A stretch of DNA of 38,836 nt from an uncultured Pseudomonadales bacterium (GTDB lineage: Bacteria > Pseudomonadota > Gammaproteobacteria > Pseudomonadales > Azotimanducaceae). The stretch is taken from the NCBI GenBank assembly GCA_947258825.1, contig CAMYJX010000022.1, forward strand, positions 2,221 to 41,056, given 5' to 3'. A program made the position numbers and the translations under genes. Positions 24,986-32,989 of the stretch are shown here, piece by piece. The notes beneath the pieces were generated by a model, which saw only the letters and a program-made list of their open reading frames with translations, made no database searches and was not told where the DNA came from. The stretch's first letter is position 1. Each line of letters begins with the position of its first letter.

Positions 24986-26317
24986 TCACCAGGGCAGCGC
25001 GCTCCGGACATCGTCAACGCCCGGCAGCGCGTGGAGCTTCTGCTCCAACCCTGCCGCATCGCCTCCCACAGCAACGCCGGCAACGCCGAGAAACTTCTCG
25101 TGCAGCCTGGCCCCCTGAGCGGCCAGATCGCTGGCGGGGACACCGCTGTCATGTTCCGCGCGGAAGGACCGCTGTGCTCTATCTTCCAGCTCTACCACCG
25201 CCTGGGTCTGGGACAGGTTTCTGTCGGTCTCGACACGTACCAGACGGATCAACCGCTGCAACGCCTCGCCTTGGACCAGCGCATCGACAAAGGTGGCAGG
25301 GTCAGCGGTGTCCATGCCAAGCAGCGCCATGGCGGTGGTTCCGGCAAGGCTGAATTTGGCCTCGAGCCCGGTTTGCGGCGCCGGGATCCCGCACACGTCC
25401 AGCAGGCTCGGGTGCACGGTCACCGTCGCCGCGGCCACCTCTTCCAGGGCGACCGAGGCCCGCAGGCGCAGCGCGCTTTCGATGGCGGCGTGGGTCAGAT
25501 AGCAGGCGGCGTGATACTTGAACAGCGTATGCCGGATGATCCAGCCATCGTTCATCCCTGCCAGACGCTCCTCGTCGATGGTGCCGGTTCCAGCCGCTTC
25601 CACCAGCCCCTGACGCGCGCTGAAAGCTTCGGGATTGGCGGTGTAGCCCCTGGCCGCCAACCTGGCGGAAAGCAACCCCCGCTCCGCGGCGTGACCGGCA
25701 TGAAACGGTTTGGTCATGGTGCCGAAGTTGGCTTTCAGGCCGCTGGCCTGAGACGCGGCCAGACCCATGGCATGGCCGAACCGCTCGGCATTCAGACCAA
25801 GCAGGCGTGCGGCCCCCGCCGCGGCGCCGAACACGCCCATGGTGGAGGTGACGTGCCAGCCCCGGGCATAGTGCTTGCCGCCGATGGCGGAACCCAGACG
25901 ACCTTCGACCTCCGCGCCCACCACAAGAGCGGTAATGAGCTCGGCGCCGGACGCGCCTCGCGCCTCGGCCAGCGCCAGCACCGCCGGAAATACGGGCACC
26001 GTCGGATGCCCGCCCATCACCGTGCTGGTATCGTCGAAATCCAGCGCGTGGCTGGTAGCGCCATTGATCAGCGCCGCAACGGTGGGGATGGTGCGCATCG
26101 CGGTGCCCACGACCGTGCAGGAGCCTCTCACGTCGGCAAACTCGGCCCTCAGAATCTCAGCCAGCGGCTCAAGGCTGCCGGCAAGGGCGCAGGCGAACCA
26201 GTCGAGAATACACTGGCCCGCCAGGGTCCCGACGTCCTCCGGCAGGTCCTGGTAGCTGAGGTTCCCGAAACGCTCCCACAATCGCTGATGGGAAACGGCC
26301 TGATGCGAAATACTCAT
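24986..26317 (-). CDS. MmgE/PrpD family protein
   Basis: A 443-residue member of the MmgE/PrpD family, which includes 2-methylcitrate dehydratase and cis-aconitate decarboxylase. Family blocks seen: LDWFACALAGS, INGATSHALDFDDT, GWHVTSTMGVFGAAAGAARLLGL, NFGTMTKPFHAGHAAERGLLSA and KYHAACYLTHAAIE. No prpB/prpC genes are near, so a role in the methylcitrate cycle is not supported; a dehydratase or decarboxylase for another branched polycarboxylate is as likely. GGGAGG precedes the ATG. It is divergent from the SDR gene and probably heads the run of four minus-strand genes down to GNAT. Confidence 0.88.
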   Translation of the reverse strand: MSISHQAVSHQRLWERFGNLSYQDLPEDVGTLAGQCILDWFACALAGSLEPLAEILRAEFADVRGSCTVVGTAMRTIPTVAALINGATSHALDFDDTSTVMGGHPTVPVFPAVLALAEARGASGAELITALVVGAEVEGRLGSAIGGKHYARGWHVTSTMGVFGAAAGAARLLGLNAERFGHAMGLAASQASGLKANFGTMTKPFHAGHAAERGLLSARLAARGYTANPEAFSARQGLVEAAGTGTIDEERLAGMNDGWIIRHTLFKYHAACYLTHAAIESALRLRASVALEEVAAATVTVHPSLLDVCGIPAPQTGLEAKFSLAGTTAMALLGMDTADPATFVDALVQGEALQRLIRLVRVETDRNLSQTQAVVELEDRAQRSFRAEHDSGVPASDLAAQGARLHEKFLGVAGVAVGGDAAGLEQKLHALPGVDDVRSALPW

Positions 26318-26433
26318 AGAGCTTCCCTCCCGGCCCGGAGCTTATCAGCAGCGGGCTGTTACGTCAGCGCGCACCGACTGGCCGGGAGCCAGCCCAGCCG
26401 CTACCTTTACCGATTTCCCTTCGGAGGACCCCC

Positions 26434-27288
26434 ATGCCCAACCACCCCGCCCTCGTCCCGGGCCGAACGGCCGTCATTACCGGCGGTGCCAGCGGCATCG
26501 GGCTTGCCGCCGCCAAGCGCTACGCCGAGCTGGAGATGAACGTCTGCATTGCCGACGTCGACGTCGATTCGCTGCAGACGGCTGCCTCGGAGATCGCCGC
26601 GGCGTCACCACGCGGGCAGAATGCCGTGCTCGCCGTTGAGACGGACGTATCGCAGATCGAACAGGTTGCCCACCTGAAGCTGCAGACGTACGAACGCTTC
26701 GGGGAAGTTGCCGTGCTGATGAACAACGCCGGCACCGGACCCGGCGGCGGGCCCTGGGACCACTACGAAGGCTGGCAGCGGGTAATGGGCATCAATCTGT
26801 GGGGCGTCATCAACGGCGTGCACACCTTCACCGAGGCCATGATCCAGCAGGCAACCCCCTGCGCTATCGTCAACACCGGCTCCAAACAGGGCATCACCAA
26901 CCCGCCCGGGGACGCCGCATACAACGTCACCAAGGCCGGCGTCAAAGCGCTGACGGAAAGTCTTGCCCACAAGCTGCGCAACACCGAGGGGTGCCAGGTC
27001 AGCGCTCACCTGCTGGTGCCCGGCTTCACCTACACGGGCCTGATCCGCCGCCACGTTCCGGAAAAACCGCCGGCGGCCTGGTTGCCGGAGCAGGTGGTGG
27101 ACGAGCTGCTGACCCGCTTGGGCAAGGGCGACTTCTACATCATGTGCCCAGACAACGACGTCAGTCGAGAGATGGACAACCGGCGCGTGCAGTGGGCGGC
27201 CGACGACCTGATCCGCAACCGACCGGCTCTGTCCCGCTGGCATCCGGACTTCGAGGCGGAATTCCAGGCCTTCGCAAAAGGCGATTGA
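26434..27288 (+). CDS. Short-chain dehydrogenase/reductase (SDR)
   Basis: Classical SDR of 284 residues. TGGASGIG at 16-23, NNAG at 97-100, Ser150 (NTGSKQG), Tyr163 and Lys167 (YNVTK) give a complete active site. The Asp-rich segment ADVDVDS after the second strand favours NAD(H). The C-terminal extension after about residue 235, with FYIMCPDNDVSREMDNRR, is longer than in minimal SDRs. GGAGG lies nine bases before the ATG. It is convergent with the alpha/beta-hydrolase gene, with a 39-base gap; the product is likely an alcohol dehydrogenase for a hydrophobic substrate. Confidence 0.9.
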   Translation: MPNHPALVPGRTAVITGGASGIGLAAAKRYAELEMNVCIADVDVDSLQTAASEIAAASPRGQNAVLAVETDVSQIEQVAHLKLQTYERFGEVAVLMNNAGTGPGGGPWDHYEGWQRVMGINLWGVINGVHTFTEAMIQQATPCAIVNTGSKQGITNPPGDAAYNVTKAGVKALTESLAHKLRNTEGCQVSAHLLVPGFTYTGLIRRHVPEKPPAAWLPEQVVDELLTRLGKGDFYIMCPDNDVSREMDNRRVQWAADDLIRNRPALSRWHPDFEAEFQAFAKGD

Positions 27289-27327
27289 GACCGCGCTACG
27301 GCTGGCCAGCAATAAAGCCAACCAGCG

Positions 27328-28116
27328 TTAAAGCTGGGCGATGAACGTCTCGATCATGGCGTTGGTTTGCGCCGGCACCTCGAGCTGAGGAAAGTGCCCG
27401 GATCCCACCACCTCCGCAAACTGCACGTTGGCCAGGTGCTTGCGGATGTAGTCCTGATCAACCACGGCCGCGGTAAGCCAGAGCACGGGCTTGCGGATGC
27501 CGTCCGCCATCTTTTCCGTGCTCACGGCCATGCCATGCAGCTCGTCGATGGCCACCGGCAGCGGGGTTTTCGCGGCTTCGGACACCGCCTGGCGGGAAAC
27601 GGCGCGGTCACACTTGGATCCGAAGTACCCGGAGTACATCTGACGGAACGCCCGCCGCCCGTTCGGGCCGGACAGCGCGTCGATCATGCCCCCAAGCACG
27701 GCGCCGAAGGCGCTGTTCGCATTGCCCAGCCGCGGCAGCGGATACATGCCGGAGTCCACCATGACCGTCGCCTTCACCAGGCGCGGAAAACTGCGCGACA
27801 GCTCGAGCGTCGTCGGGCCACCTCCGGCATGGCCGATCACTACCGCACCCCGGAAACCCTCCAGCTTGGCGATTTCCGAGATGTCGGCCGCGTGCTGCTC
27901 CGCCGTATGCCCCGAGCCTGTCGTGGTGGAGCGACCCATGCCGCGACGATCGATACGCAATATGCGGTGCCGACGGCCGAAGTGCCTGACCACCGGGTCC
28001 CAATGGGTGAGGTTCGAACACCAGCCGTGCACCAGAATCAGCGGCGGTTGCCCCGCGTCTTTTCCCTGGACGCGGTAGAAGAGCCGCGCCCCATCTTCGG
28101 TGTCGTAGTTCGACAT
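27328..28116 (-). CDS. Alpha/beta-hydrolase fold protein lacking the nucleophile Ser
   Basis: Alpha/beta-hydrolase of 262 residues (ATG at 28116; a GTG at 28125 overlaps the upstream stop as GTGA and gives three more). The oxyanion-region HGW (LILVHGWCSNLTHWDPV), DRRGMGRS and the C-terminal His241 (GSGHFPQ) are normal. The nucleophile elbow reads VIGHAGGGPTTLE, so Ser is replaced by Ala97; the codon is GCC. Without Ser, Asp or Cys it should not hydrolyse esters by the classical route, and may be a non-hydrolytic member such as a lyase, a cofactor-free oxygenase or a binding protein. It is translationally linked to the haloalkane dehalogenase gene. Confidence 0.85.
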   Translation of the reverse strand: MSNYDTEDGARLFYRVQGKDAGQPPLILVHGWCSNLTHWDPVVRHFGRRHRILRIDRRGMGRSTTTGSGHTAEQHAADISEIAKLEGFRGAVVIGHAGGGPTTLELSRSFPRLVKATVMVDSGMYPLPRLGNANSAFGAVLGGMIDALSGPNGRRAFRQMYSGYFGSKCDRAVSRQAVSEAAKTPLPVAIDELHGMAVSTEKMADGIRKPVLWLTAAVVDQDYIRKHLANVQFAEVVGSGHFPQLEVPAQTNAMIETFIAQL

Positions 28117-28121
28117 TGCTC

Positions 28122-29024
28122 TCACCCCAACCCGTTGGCTTGCATCCAGGCTTTCAAAGCCTGGCCGATCTCGTCCGGAGAATCCTCCTGAACGAAGTGA
28201 TTGCCGTTGACCGTCACCTCCGTGAGATTCGGCCAGCGGCGACAGAATTCCCGCTGCTCGCCGGTGAGTATCGCACCGGGATCGGCGTTCACGAACAGCT
28301 TGGGCAACGGCGCCTCGGCGAGCCAGTCAGCGTAGTCCTGAACGATGGCCACCACGTCCGAGGGCTCGCCCTCCAGGGGTATCTGTCGTGGCCAGGTCAG
28401 CGTAGGACGCCGATCTTCACCCGCATTCTGAAACGGTCGGCGATACACGGCCATTTCTTCTTCGGTCAGGTCGCGCAGCACCGACCCCGGAAGCACCGCC
28501 TCCACGAAGACGTTCTTCTCCAGCACCATCTCTTCCCCTGCCGGTGAGCGGAAGCCCTGGAATACGCCGCGTGCCGCCTCGGGCCAGGTGTCCCAGGTCA
28601 TGGGCAGCACGATGGCCTCCATGAAGCAAATGCCTTTGACCGCGTGCGGATGCCGCCGCGCCCAGTCGAACCCCAGGGCAGACCCCCAGTCGTGGATCAC
28701 CAGCGTAACGTTGTCCGTTACGCCCAGAGCCTCCAGCGCCGCATCGAAATACTGCCGATGCTCGACGAACGTGTAGCGGTCCGGCCCTGAGTCCGGGAGC
28801 TTGTCAGAGCCGCCCATGCCGATGAGATCCAGGGCGATGCAGCGGCCCAGATCCTGGACGTGAGGCATGACGTTGCGCCACAGATAGGACGACGTGGGGT
28901 TGCCGTGCTGAAAGAAGATGGGCTTACCCTCGCCCATTTCCACGTAGGCCATTCGGTGACCCAGCACGTCGACAAACTTTTTCGGATGTTCTCGAGCTTC
29001 AATCGCGGCCGCAGATCCGCTCAC
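28122..29024 (-). CDS. Haloalkane dehalogenase
   Basis: Alpha/beta-hydrolase of 300 residues that hydrolyses carbon-halogen bonds to alcohol and halide. The catalytic pentad is complete: Asn42 and Trp113 (halide binding), Asp112 (nucleophile, in [13 protein letters not shown]), Glu136 (acid) and His276 (base, [10 protein letters not shown]). All five sit at a constant +4 offset from LinB (Asn38, Asp108, Trp109, Glu132, His272), which supports the HLD-II subfamily. The start is GTG at 29024, overlapping the Rieske stop as GTGA. It is cytoplasmic; the substrate is unknown. It is in one operon with a ring hydroxylase and the nucleophile-less hydrolase. Confidence 0.93.
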   Translation of the reverse strand: MSGSAAAIEAREHPKKFVDVLGHRMAYVEMGEGKPIFFQHGNPTSSYLWRNVMPHVQDLGRCIALDLIGMGGSDKLPDSGPDRYTFVEHRQYFDAALEALGVTDNVTLVIHDWGSALGFDWARRHPHAVKGICFMEAIVLPMTWDTWPEAARGVFQGFRSPAGEEMVLEKNVFVEAVLPGSVLRDLTEEEMAVYRRPFQNAGEDRRPTLTWPRQIPLEGEPSDVVAIVQDYADWLAEAPLPKLFVNADPGAILTGEQREFCRRWPNLTEVTVNGNHFVQEDSPDEIGQALKAWMQANGLG

Positions 29025-30202
29025 TCGTTGACCCCGGAAAACAGCCTGTTTAGGTCTTCATCCGGCGTCTCCAGCAGCCGGTCCACCCAGGCGTGAAAGC
29101 GCTGGCCACCCCCCTCGTTGCGGCCGAACAGCACATGCTTGCGACCGCCGGATTTCAGCGCCCGCTGCTGCAGGAAACCGGTGGCGTAGTCCTCTTCCTC
29201 CACCACCTTCTCCAGCAGATCGAACATGGCCTCCGCTTCCTGCGCCTGCTCCGCGTCCGGCGCCTCTTCCATGATGTAGTACTGGGTGGTGAAGGATTCG
29301 TCCACGGTCTCGCCGGGAAACAGCTGGGACAGCATGATGCTGCGCCCGCCGCCGCGGAACGAGGCGATGGAGATGTGCGGGAAAATGGTCCAGACGCCGA
29401 CCATCAGCACCTCCGACGGCCAGTCCTCGACCGGGACGCTCGCCAGGTCCTCCTGCCGATTCGGTGAGATCACCCGCTGGTGCGGGCCCCAGGGATAGTA
29501 GAGGGCCTGGTTGGACGCGCTGGCGCCGATGGTGTTCTTGTGCAGCACCGGCAGATGGTAGAGATCCATGTAACCGTCGTAGGCGATCTTCCAGTTCGGC
29601 CCGCGAATGGTCCGCTTGGAGAACAGGTGCCAGTTCTCCAGACCGAAATGGGCGAGCATGTCATCGTAGCCGCCGAGGAAGGCATCGAAGCTGAGATCCG
29701 ATGCCGGATCCAGAATGCACCAGACGAGGCCAGCCCGCTCCTGCACCGGCAGCGGCGTGAGGCCGTACTCGGACTTGTCGATGGCGCCGAAGTCGTCCTC
29801 GGCGGCAATGCCCACCAGCTCCCCGCCCTGGGTGAACGTCCAGCCGTGATAAGGGCAGACGAACTTCCGGCGATTGCCAGTGCCGTCCAGAACCACCGCA
29901 GTGCCGCGGTGGCTGCAGCTGTTGATGAACGCGCGGACGACACCGTCCTGGCCACGGGTCAGCAGCACCGGCATGCCCACGGCCTCCATGGCCTTGTAGT
30001 CCCCCGGCTTCGGCAGCTCCGCGCTGGGCGCCAGCACCAGGGGCATGCGGCGGAATACTTTCGCCTTCTCCTCTACGAAGCGATCCGGGTCGTAGTAGTT
30101 GGCCGCAGCAACCTTGTAAACGTCCGGCTCCTGCTCCACGGTCCCCGCGTCCGCGTACTGCATATTCTGCTTGGCCATGGCGACCAGCTGCTCTCTGGAC
30201 AT
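29021..30202 (-). CDS. Rieske non-heme iron oxygenase, alpha (catalytic) subunit
   Basis: Aromatic-ring-hydroxylating dioxygenase or monooxygenase catalytic subunit, 393 residues. The Rieske cluster is ligated by Cys96/His98 (CSHRG) and Cys116/His119 (CPYHGW). The mononuclear iron site has His216 and His221 (DLYHLPVLH), the bridging Asp213, and probably Asp338 (EEEDYATG). It is a full-length, intact enzyme. The start is ATG at 30202, with AGGGAGA upstream. No beta subunit, ferredoxin or reductase gene is present, so it is probably a homo-oligomer that borrows electron carriers. It heads the operon with the haloalkane dehalogenase. Confidence 0.93.
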   Translation of the reverse strand: MSREQLVAMAKQNMQYADAGTVEQEPDVYKVAAANYYDPDRFVEEKAKVFRRMPLVLAPSAELPKPGDYKAMEAVGMPVLLTRGQDGVVRAFINSCSHRGTAVVLDGTGNRRKFVCPYHGWTFTQGGELVGIAAEDDFGAIDKSEYGLTPLPVQERAGLVWCILDPASDLSFDAFLGGYDDMLAHFGLENWHLFSKRTIRGPNWKIAYDGYMDLYHLPVLHKNTIGASASNQALYYPWGPHQRVISPNRQEDLASVPVEDWPSEVLMVGVWTIFPHISIASFRGGGRSIMLSQLFPGETVDESFTTQYYIMEEAPDAEQAQEAEAMFDLLEKVVEEEDYATGFLQQRALKSGGRKHVLFGRNEGGGQRFHAWVDRLLETPDEDLNRLFSGVNE

Positions 30203-30275
30203 GCTCTTTCTCCCTGAGTGATTCGACTACCTTACTGCGCCCCCCCGCGTTCGTGAAGCACACTGAGGATGCCCC

Positions 30276-30299
30276 GCTTCTTCTGTAGCTTCTTCTGTG
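30276..30299. repeat. Two tandem 12-bp repeats in the Rieske/DLH divergent region
   Basis: gcttcttctgta is followed directly by gcttcttctgtg, one mismatch. The pair lies between the divergent Rieske oxygenase and dienelactone hydrolase genes, within 75-100 bases of both starts. Confidence 0.85.
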
Positions 30300-30317
30300 G
30301 CATCTGCCAGCGCGGTT

Positions 30318-30328
30318 AGTATAACGTG
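30318..30328 (+). promoter_or_regulatory. 11-mer AGTATAACGTG, copy 2 (upstream of dienelactone hydrolase)
   Basis: TATAAC within this site could be a -10 hexamer about 38 bases before the dienelactone hydrolase ATG, though no good -35 is seen. The 11-mer and the preceding CGCGG are shared with 20577-20587, see there. Confidence 0.35.
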
Positions 30329-30363
30329 TGGTAAATTTGAACACGGAATCAGGAGCGGTGAGC

Positions 30364-31045
30364 ATGCAGGAATTCCACGTCGACGTGACCACCCCGGATG
30401 GCCAGATGGAGTGTTTCGTCGCCCATCCCGATGGCCAGGGTCCTTTTCCTCCGGTCATCCTCTACATGGACGTACCCGGCATTCGCGAGGAGCTGAGGGA
30501 TTTTTCACGACGCATCGCGTCCCAGGGCTATTTCAGCGTGCTGCCGGATCTGTATTACCGCGACGGCAAGGTCCGCTTCGACCTTTCCAAAGGACGGGAT
30601 GATCATGCGTGATACCGGCGGCATGCTCGACTATCTGGCTGGCGAGCCTAAGGCCACGGAAAAAACCGGCGTCATCGGTTACTGCATGTCCGGCCAGTTC
30701 GTGGTTGCGGCAGCGGGTTCCTTTCCCGATCGAATCGCAGCCGCCGCATCGCTTTACGGCGTGCGTATCGTCACCGATCAGGACGACTCGCCCCACAAGC
30801 TTGCTGGCAAGATCAAAGGCGAGCTCTATCTCGGCTTCGCTGCTCACGATCCGTACGTAGAAGAAAACGTGATTCCCGACCTGAGCGCCGCGCTGGACGC
30901 CGCCGGGGTCACCTACGTCATTGAAACCCACCCGGACACCGAGCACGGCTTCTGCTTTCCCCAACGGCCCGCCTACTCCGAGCCCGCAGCCGAGCGGGTC
31001 TGGGACATTGTGTTCGACCTTTACGCACGCAGGCTCAAGGACTGA
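30364..31045 (+). pseudogene. Dienelactone hydrolase family gene, broken by internal deletion and frameshift
   Basis: The gene is in two frames. From ATG 30364 it reads EFHVDVTTPDGQMECFVAHP ... VLPDLYYRDGKVRFDL and stops at 30610-30612. From about 30599 another frame continues with MRDTGGMLDYLAG, the nucleophile Cys in IGYCMSGQ, Asp in AHDPYV and His in TEHGFCFP, ending at 31045. By comparison with the usual family layout, about 15-20 residues between the two parts are missing, as well as the frame. So this is an internal deletion, not a simple indel. The catalytic triad lies wholly in the second part. It may be decay or an assembly fault. The gene is followed by the TetR gene 20 bases on. 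Confidence 0.75.
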
Positions 31046-31065
31046 CAACGGGACCGGCTTCGCCC

Positions 31066-31734
31066 TTGAAAACGCCAACGGAGAAGAAACTTACGGAACG
31101 ACAGATCCGCCGACGGGAGAATATCCTGGCGGCGGCCCGCGAGCTGATTACCGAGCGCGGCTATGACGGGGTGACCATGCGAGATCTCGCCAAGGCGAGC
31201 GGCGTCGCGCCTAAAACCCTGTACCATCAGTTCGAAAGCAAGGAAAAGCTGCTGCGTGCCGCAGTGGAGGAACGCTTCCGCCACGCCTACCAGCAGATCG
31301 ACGAGGCCGACATCGCTCGCGGCATAGACCGTCTGTTCTACATCATCGACACCGTTGGAAAGACGACCCGGGACAACATGGCCTACGCCAAAGCTCTGGG
31401 CCCCATACTCAGCTCGAGACGTTCGAAGAGCTCCGAGGTGTTCACCCGCATCCGCATGAACACCTACCGCAGGGCAATCGAGCAGATCCACAGCGAGTCG
31501 GAATTCGTCGACTGGGTGGACGTTGATCTGCTGAGCGCCATCGTATACCGGCAGGTGAATCCCATCCTCACATCTTCCTGGTTTCTGAAAACGCCCGGCG
31601 ATGTCACCACCACGGTGGTGAAGCTGGACCTGTGTCTGATTCTGGCCTCCGTCACCACGGGCTACACCCACAGGAAAGTCATTACGATGGCAAAGAAGCT
31701 TCAGAAAACGCTCAAAGGAAGCCCCTACGTCTGA
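31066..31734 (+). CDS. TetR family transcriptional regulator
   Basis: DNA-binding regulator of 222 residues with an N-terminal helix-turn-helix (17-63: ENILAAARELITERGYDGVT, then MRDLAKASGVAPKTLYHQF). The C-terminal ligand domain is all-helical and not recognisable by motif. The likely start is TTG at 31066, since no ATG or GTG precedes the HTH; the ribosome site is poor. The gene is 20 bases after the dienelactone hydrolase gene on the same strand, so it may control that gene and the divergent Rieske operon, in response to an acyl-CoA or aromatic compound. Its operator is not identified. Confidence 0.88.
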   Translation: MKTPTEKKLTERQIRRRENILAAARELITERGYDGVTMRDLAKASGVAPKTLYHQFESKEKLLRAAVEERFRHAYQQIDEADIARGIDRLFYIIDTVGKTTRDNMAYAKALGPILSSRRSKSSEVFTRIRMNTYRRAIEQIHSESEFVDWVDVDLLSAIVYRQVNPILTSSWFLKTPGDVTTTVVKLDLCLILASVTTGYTHRKVITMAKKLQKTLKGSPYV

Positions 31735-31818
31735 ACGTGCCGTTACCGCTGCACAAGCCCTCCCTTTTCCTCTACTCTAACCGGCATTCAAGGAATCTGC
31801 GCTGGAGCGCAAACGGCA

Positions 31819-32313
31819 ATGACCGAAACCACCGGCTACGTGCTGAATCAGACCATGCTCCGTATCAAGGACCCGGACGCATCTGTCGCCTTTTACCGCG
31901 ACGTCCTGGGCATGACCCTGCTGGACCGCTACGATTTCGAAGAGATGCGCTTCACCCTGTACTTCATGGGTTACCCGGACGAGGCACCACCAAGCGACAA
32001 AGCGGAGCGGGCACGCTGGGTGTTCGCACAGCCGGCGCTGGTGGAGCTGACCCACAACTGGGGTACCGAATCAGAAGCGGAGTTCCACTACCACGACGGC
32101 AACGCGGATCCCCGGGGCTTCGGCCATATCGGCGTTTCGGTACCCGACGTGTACGCCGCCTGCGAGCGCTTCGAAAAGCTGGGCATCGACTTCGTGAAGC
32201 GTCCCGACGACGGCTCCATGAAGGGTCTGGCTTTCATTCGCGACCCGGACGGCTACTGGATCGAAATCCTGTCGCCCGGTGGTTTGGCCAAGCTGGTCGC
32301 GCCGGCAAGCTAG
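31819..32313 (+). CDS. gloA: Lactoylglutathione lyase (glyoxalase I) / VOC family
   Basis: Metalloenzyme of 164 residues that isomerises the hemithioacetal of methylglyoxal and glutathione to S-lactoylglutathione. The four metal ligands are at the right places: Gln11 ([10 protein letters not shown]), Glu76 (LVELTHNWG), His103 ([10 protein letters not shown]) and Glu149 (GYWIEILSP). The two VOC repeats are complete. GGAG at 31804-31807 is 11 bases upstream and lies in a small hairpin (TGCGC-TGGA-GCGCA, 31798-31811), which might reduce initiation. It is convergent with the cupin gene: both stop codons share the palindrome CTAG at 32310-32313. Confidence 0.93.
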   Translation: MTETTGYVLNQTMLRIKDPDASVAFYRDVLGMTLLDRYDFEEMRFTLYFMGYPDEAPPSDKAERARWVFAQPALVELTHNWGTESEAEFHYHDGNADPRGFGHIGVSVPDVYAACERFEKLGIDFVKRPDDGSMKGLAFIRDPDGYWIEILSPGGLAKLVAPAS

Positions 32314-32762
32314 CCGGCGGACTGGGCCTTCTCCGCCTCCGCCTCCTGCAACCGGACCAGCTGTTCCCAGCTGAGGTAGCTGGTGAAGCCGTCGTCATCG
32401 TAGAACAGCACCGGACCCTCACAGATGAACAGATACTCGGTATCTTCCAGCGCGGTGGTCGCTCCGTGCACCATGCCGTTGGGTTCGTAGACGTAGTCGC
32501 CGGCGTCCAGCACCCCGTCCCGCACCCCCAGCTTGCCCTTGAGGATGAACGTATGTGAAGCGCCCAGATGCTTGTGCGGGGCGGCGACGAAGCCCTTGTT
32601 CCACTTGAGCAGCACGGCCCAGGTACCGCTCTCGGAGCCTGTCCAGAGCACCTTGATGTATGACATGCCCGGTTCCTGCTCGATCCAGGCCGTGTCTCTG
32701 GCCTTGACCAGCGTATCCATGAGTTCCGGATTGACCGGACTGATATCCTGCGGAAGCGCCAT
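32310..32762 (-). CDS. Cupin-domain protein, 2,4'-dihydroxyacetophenone dioxygenase-like / ChrR-type
   Basis: A 150-residue cupin. The candidate metal ligands are His63 and His65 ([10 protein letters not shown]), with His99 in the second cupin motif (YEPNGMVHG). The order [17 protein letters not shown] ... [11 protein letters not shown] ... [10 protein letters not shown] fits the single-domain cupins related to ChrR and to 2,4'-dihydroxyacetophenone dioxygenase. Such enzymes cleave C-C bonds with non-heme iron, but some members only bind metal. Its GAGGGGAGAAA ribosome site is good. The upstream region contains two 12-bp repeats and an inverted repeat. It is divergent from the Bcr/CflA exporter. 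Confidence 0.85.
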   Translation of the reverse strand: MALPQDISPVNPELMDTLVKARDTAWIEQEPGMSYIKVLWTGSESGTWAVLLKWNKGFVAAPHKHLGASHTFILKGKLGVRDGVLDAGDYVYEPNGMVHGATTALEDTEYLFICEGPVLFYDDDGFTSYLSWEQLVRLQEAEAEKAQSAG

Positions 32763-32776
32763 TTTCTCCCCTCCTT

Positions 32777-32800
32777 GCAGCGTGATTGGCAGCGTGATTG
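32777..32800. repeat. Two perfect 12-bp tandem repeats upstream of the cupin gene
   Basis: GCAGCGTGATTG occurs twice in direct succession, with no mismatch. The array is 15-38 bases upstream of the cupin start codon. Confidence 0.9.
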
Positions 32801-32809
32801 CCGAATCAC
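32794..32809. promoter_or_regulatory. Inverted repeat GTGATT-GCCG-AATCAC
   Basis: A perfect 6-bp inverted repeat with a 4-base spacer overlaps the second 12-bp repeat, 32 bases upstream of the cupin start. It is a candidate operator in the 227-base divergent region shared with the Bcr/CflA exporter. The rest of that region shows no other clear signal. Confidence 0.4.
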
Positions 32810-32989
32810 TCTAACAGCATCGGCGCGCTCGGACACGGCGGGGTGAAGCAGCCCGCGAAGCATCCGCGAAAGCGAAACCTGCTATAGTCGGCCCCGCTTC
32901 AATCAGCAACTCAACCCGCACCGGCCGGCTAACGGCGTCCAGATTCAGCTTGCAACGGACCGCGTTGATCCATCTCACCTGACAACAGG

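Noticed and set aside
24986..26317. Methylcitrate-cycle prpD
   Set aside because: Only the family is supported; no prpB, prpC or acn genes are near, so I did not assign prpD.
29021..30202. Whether the ring hydroxylase is a truncated or fused gene
   Set aside because: Length, Rieske ligands and iron ligands are all present, so it is a normal single gene.
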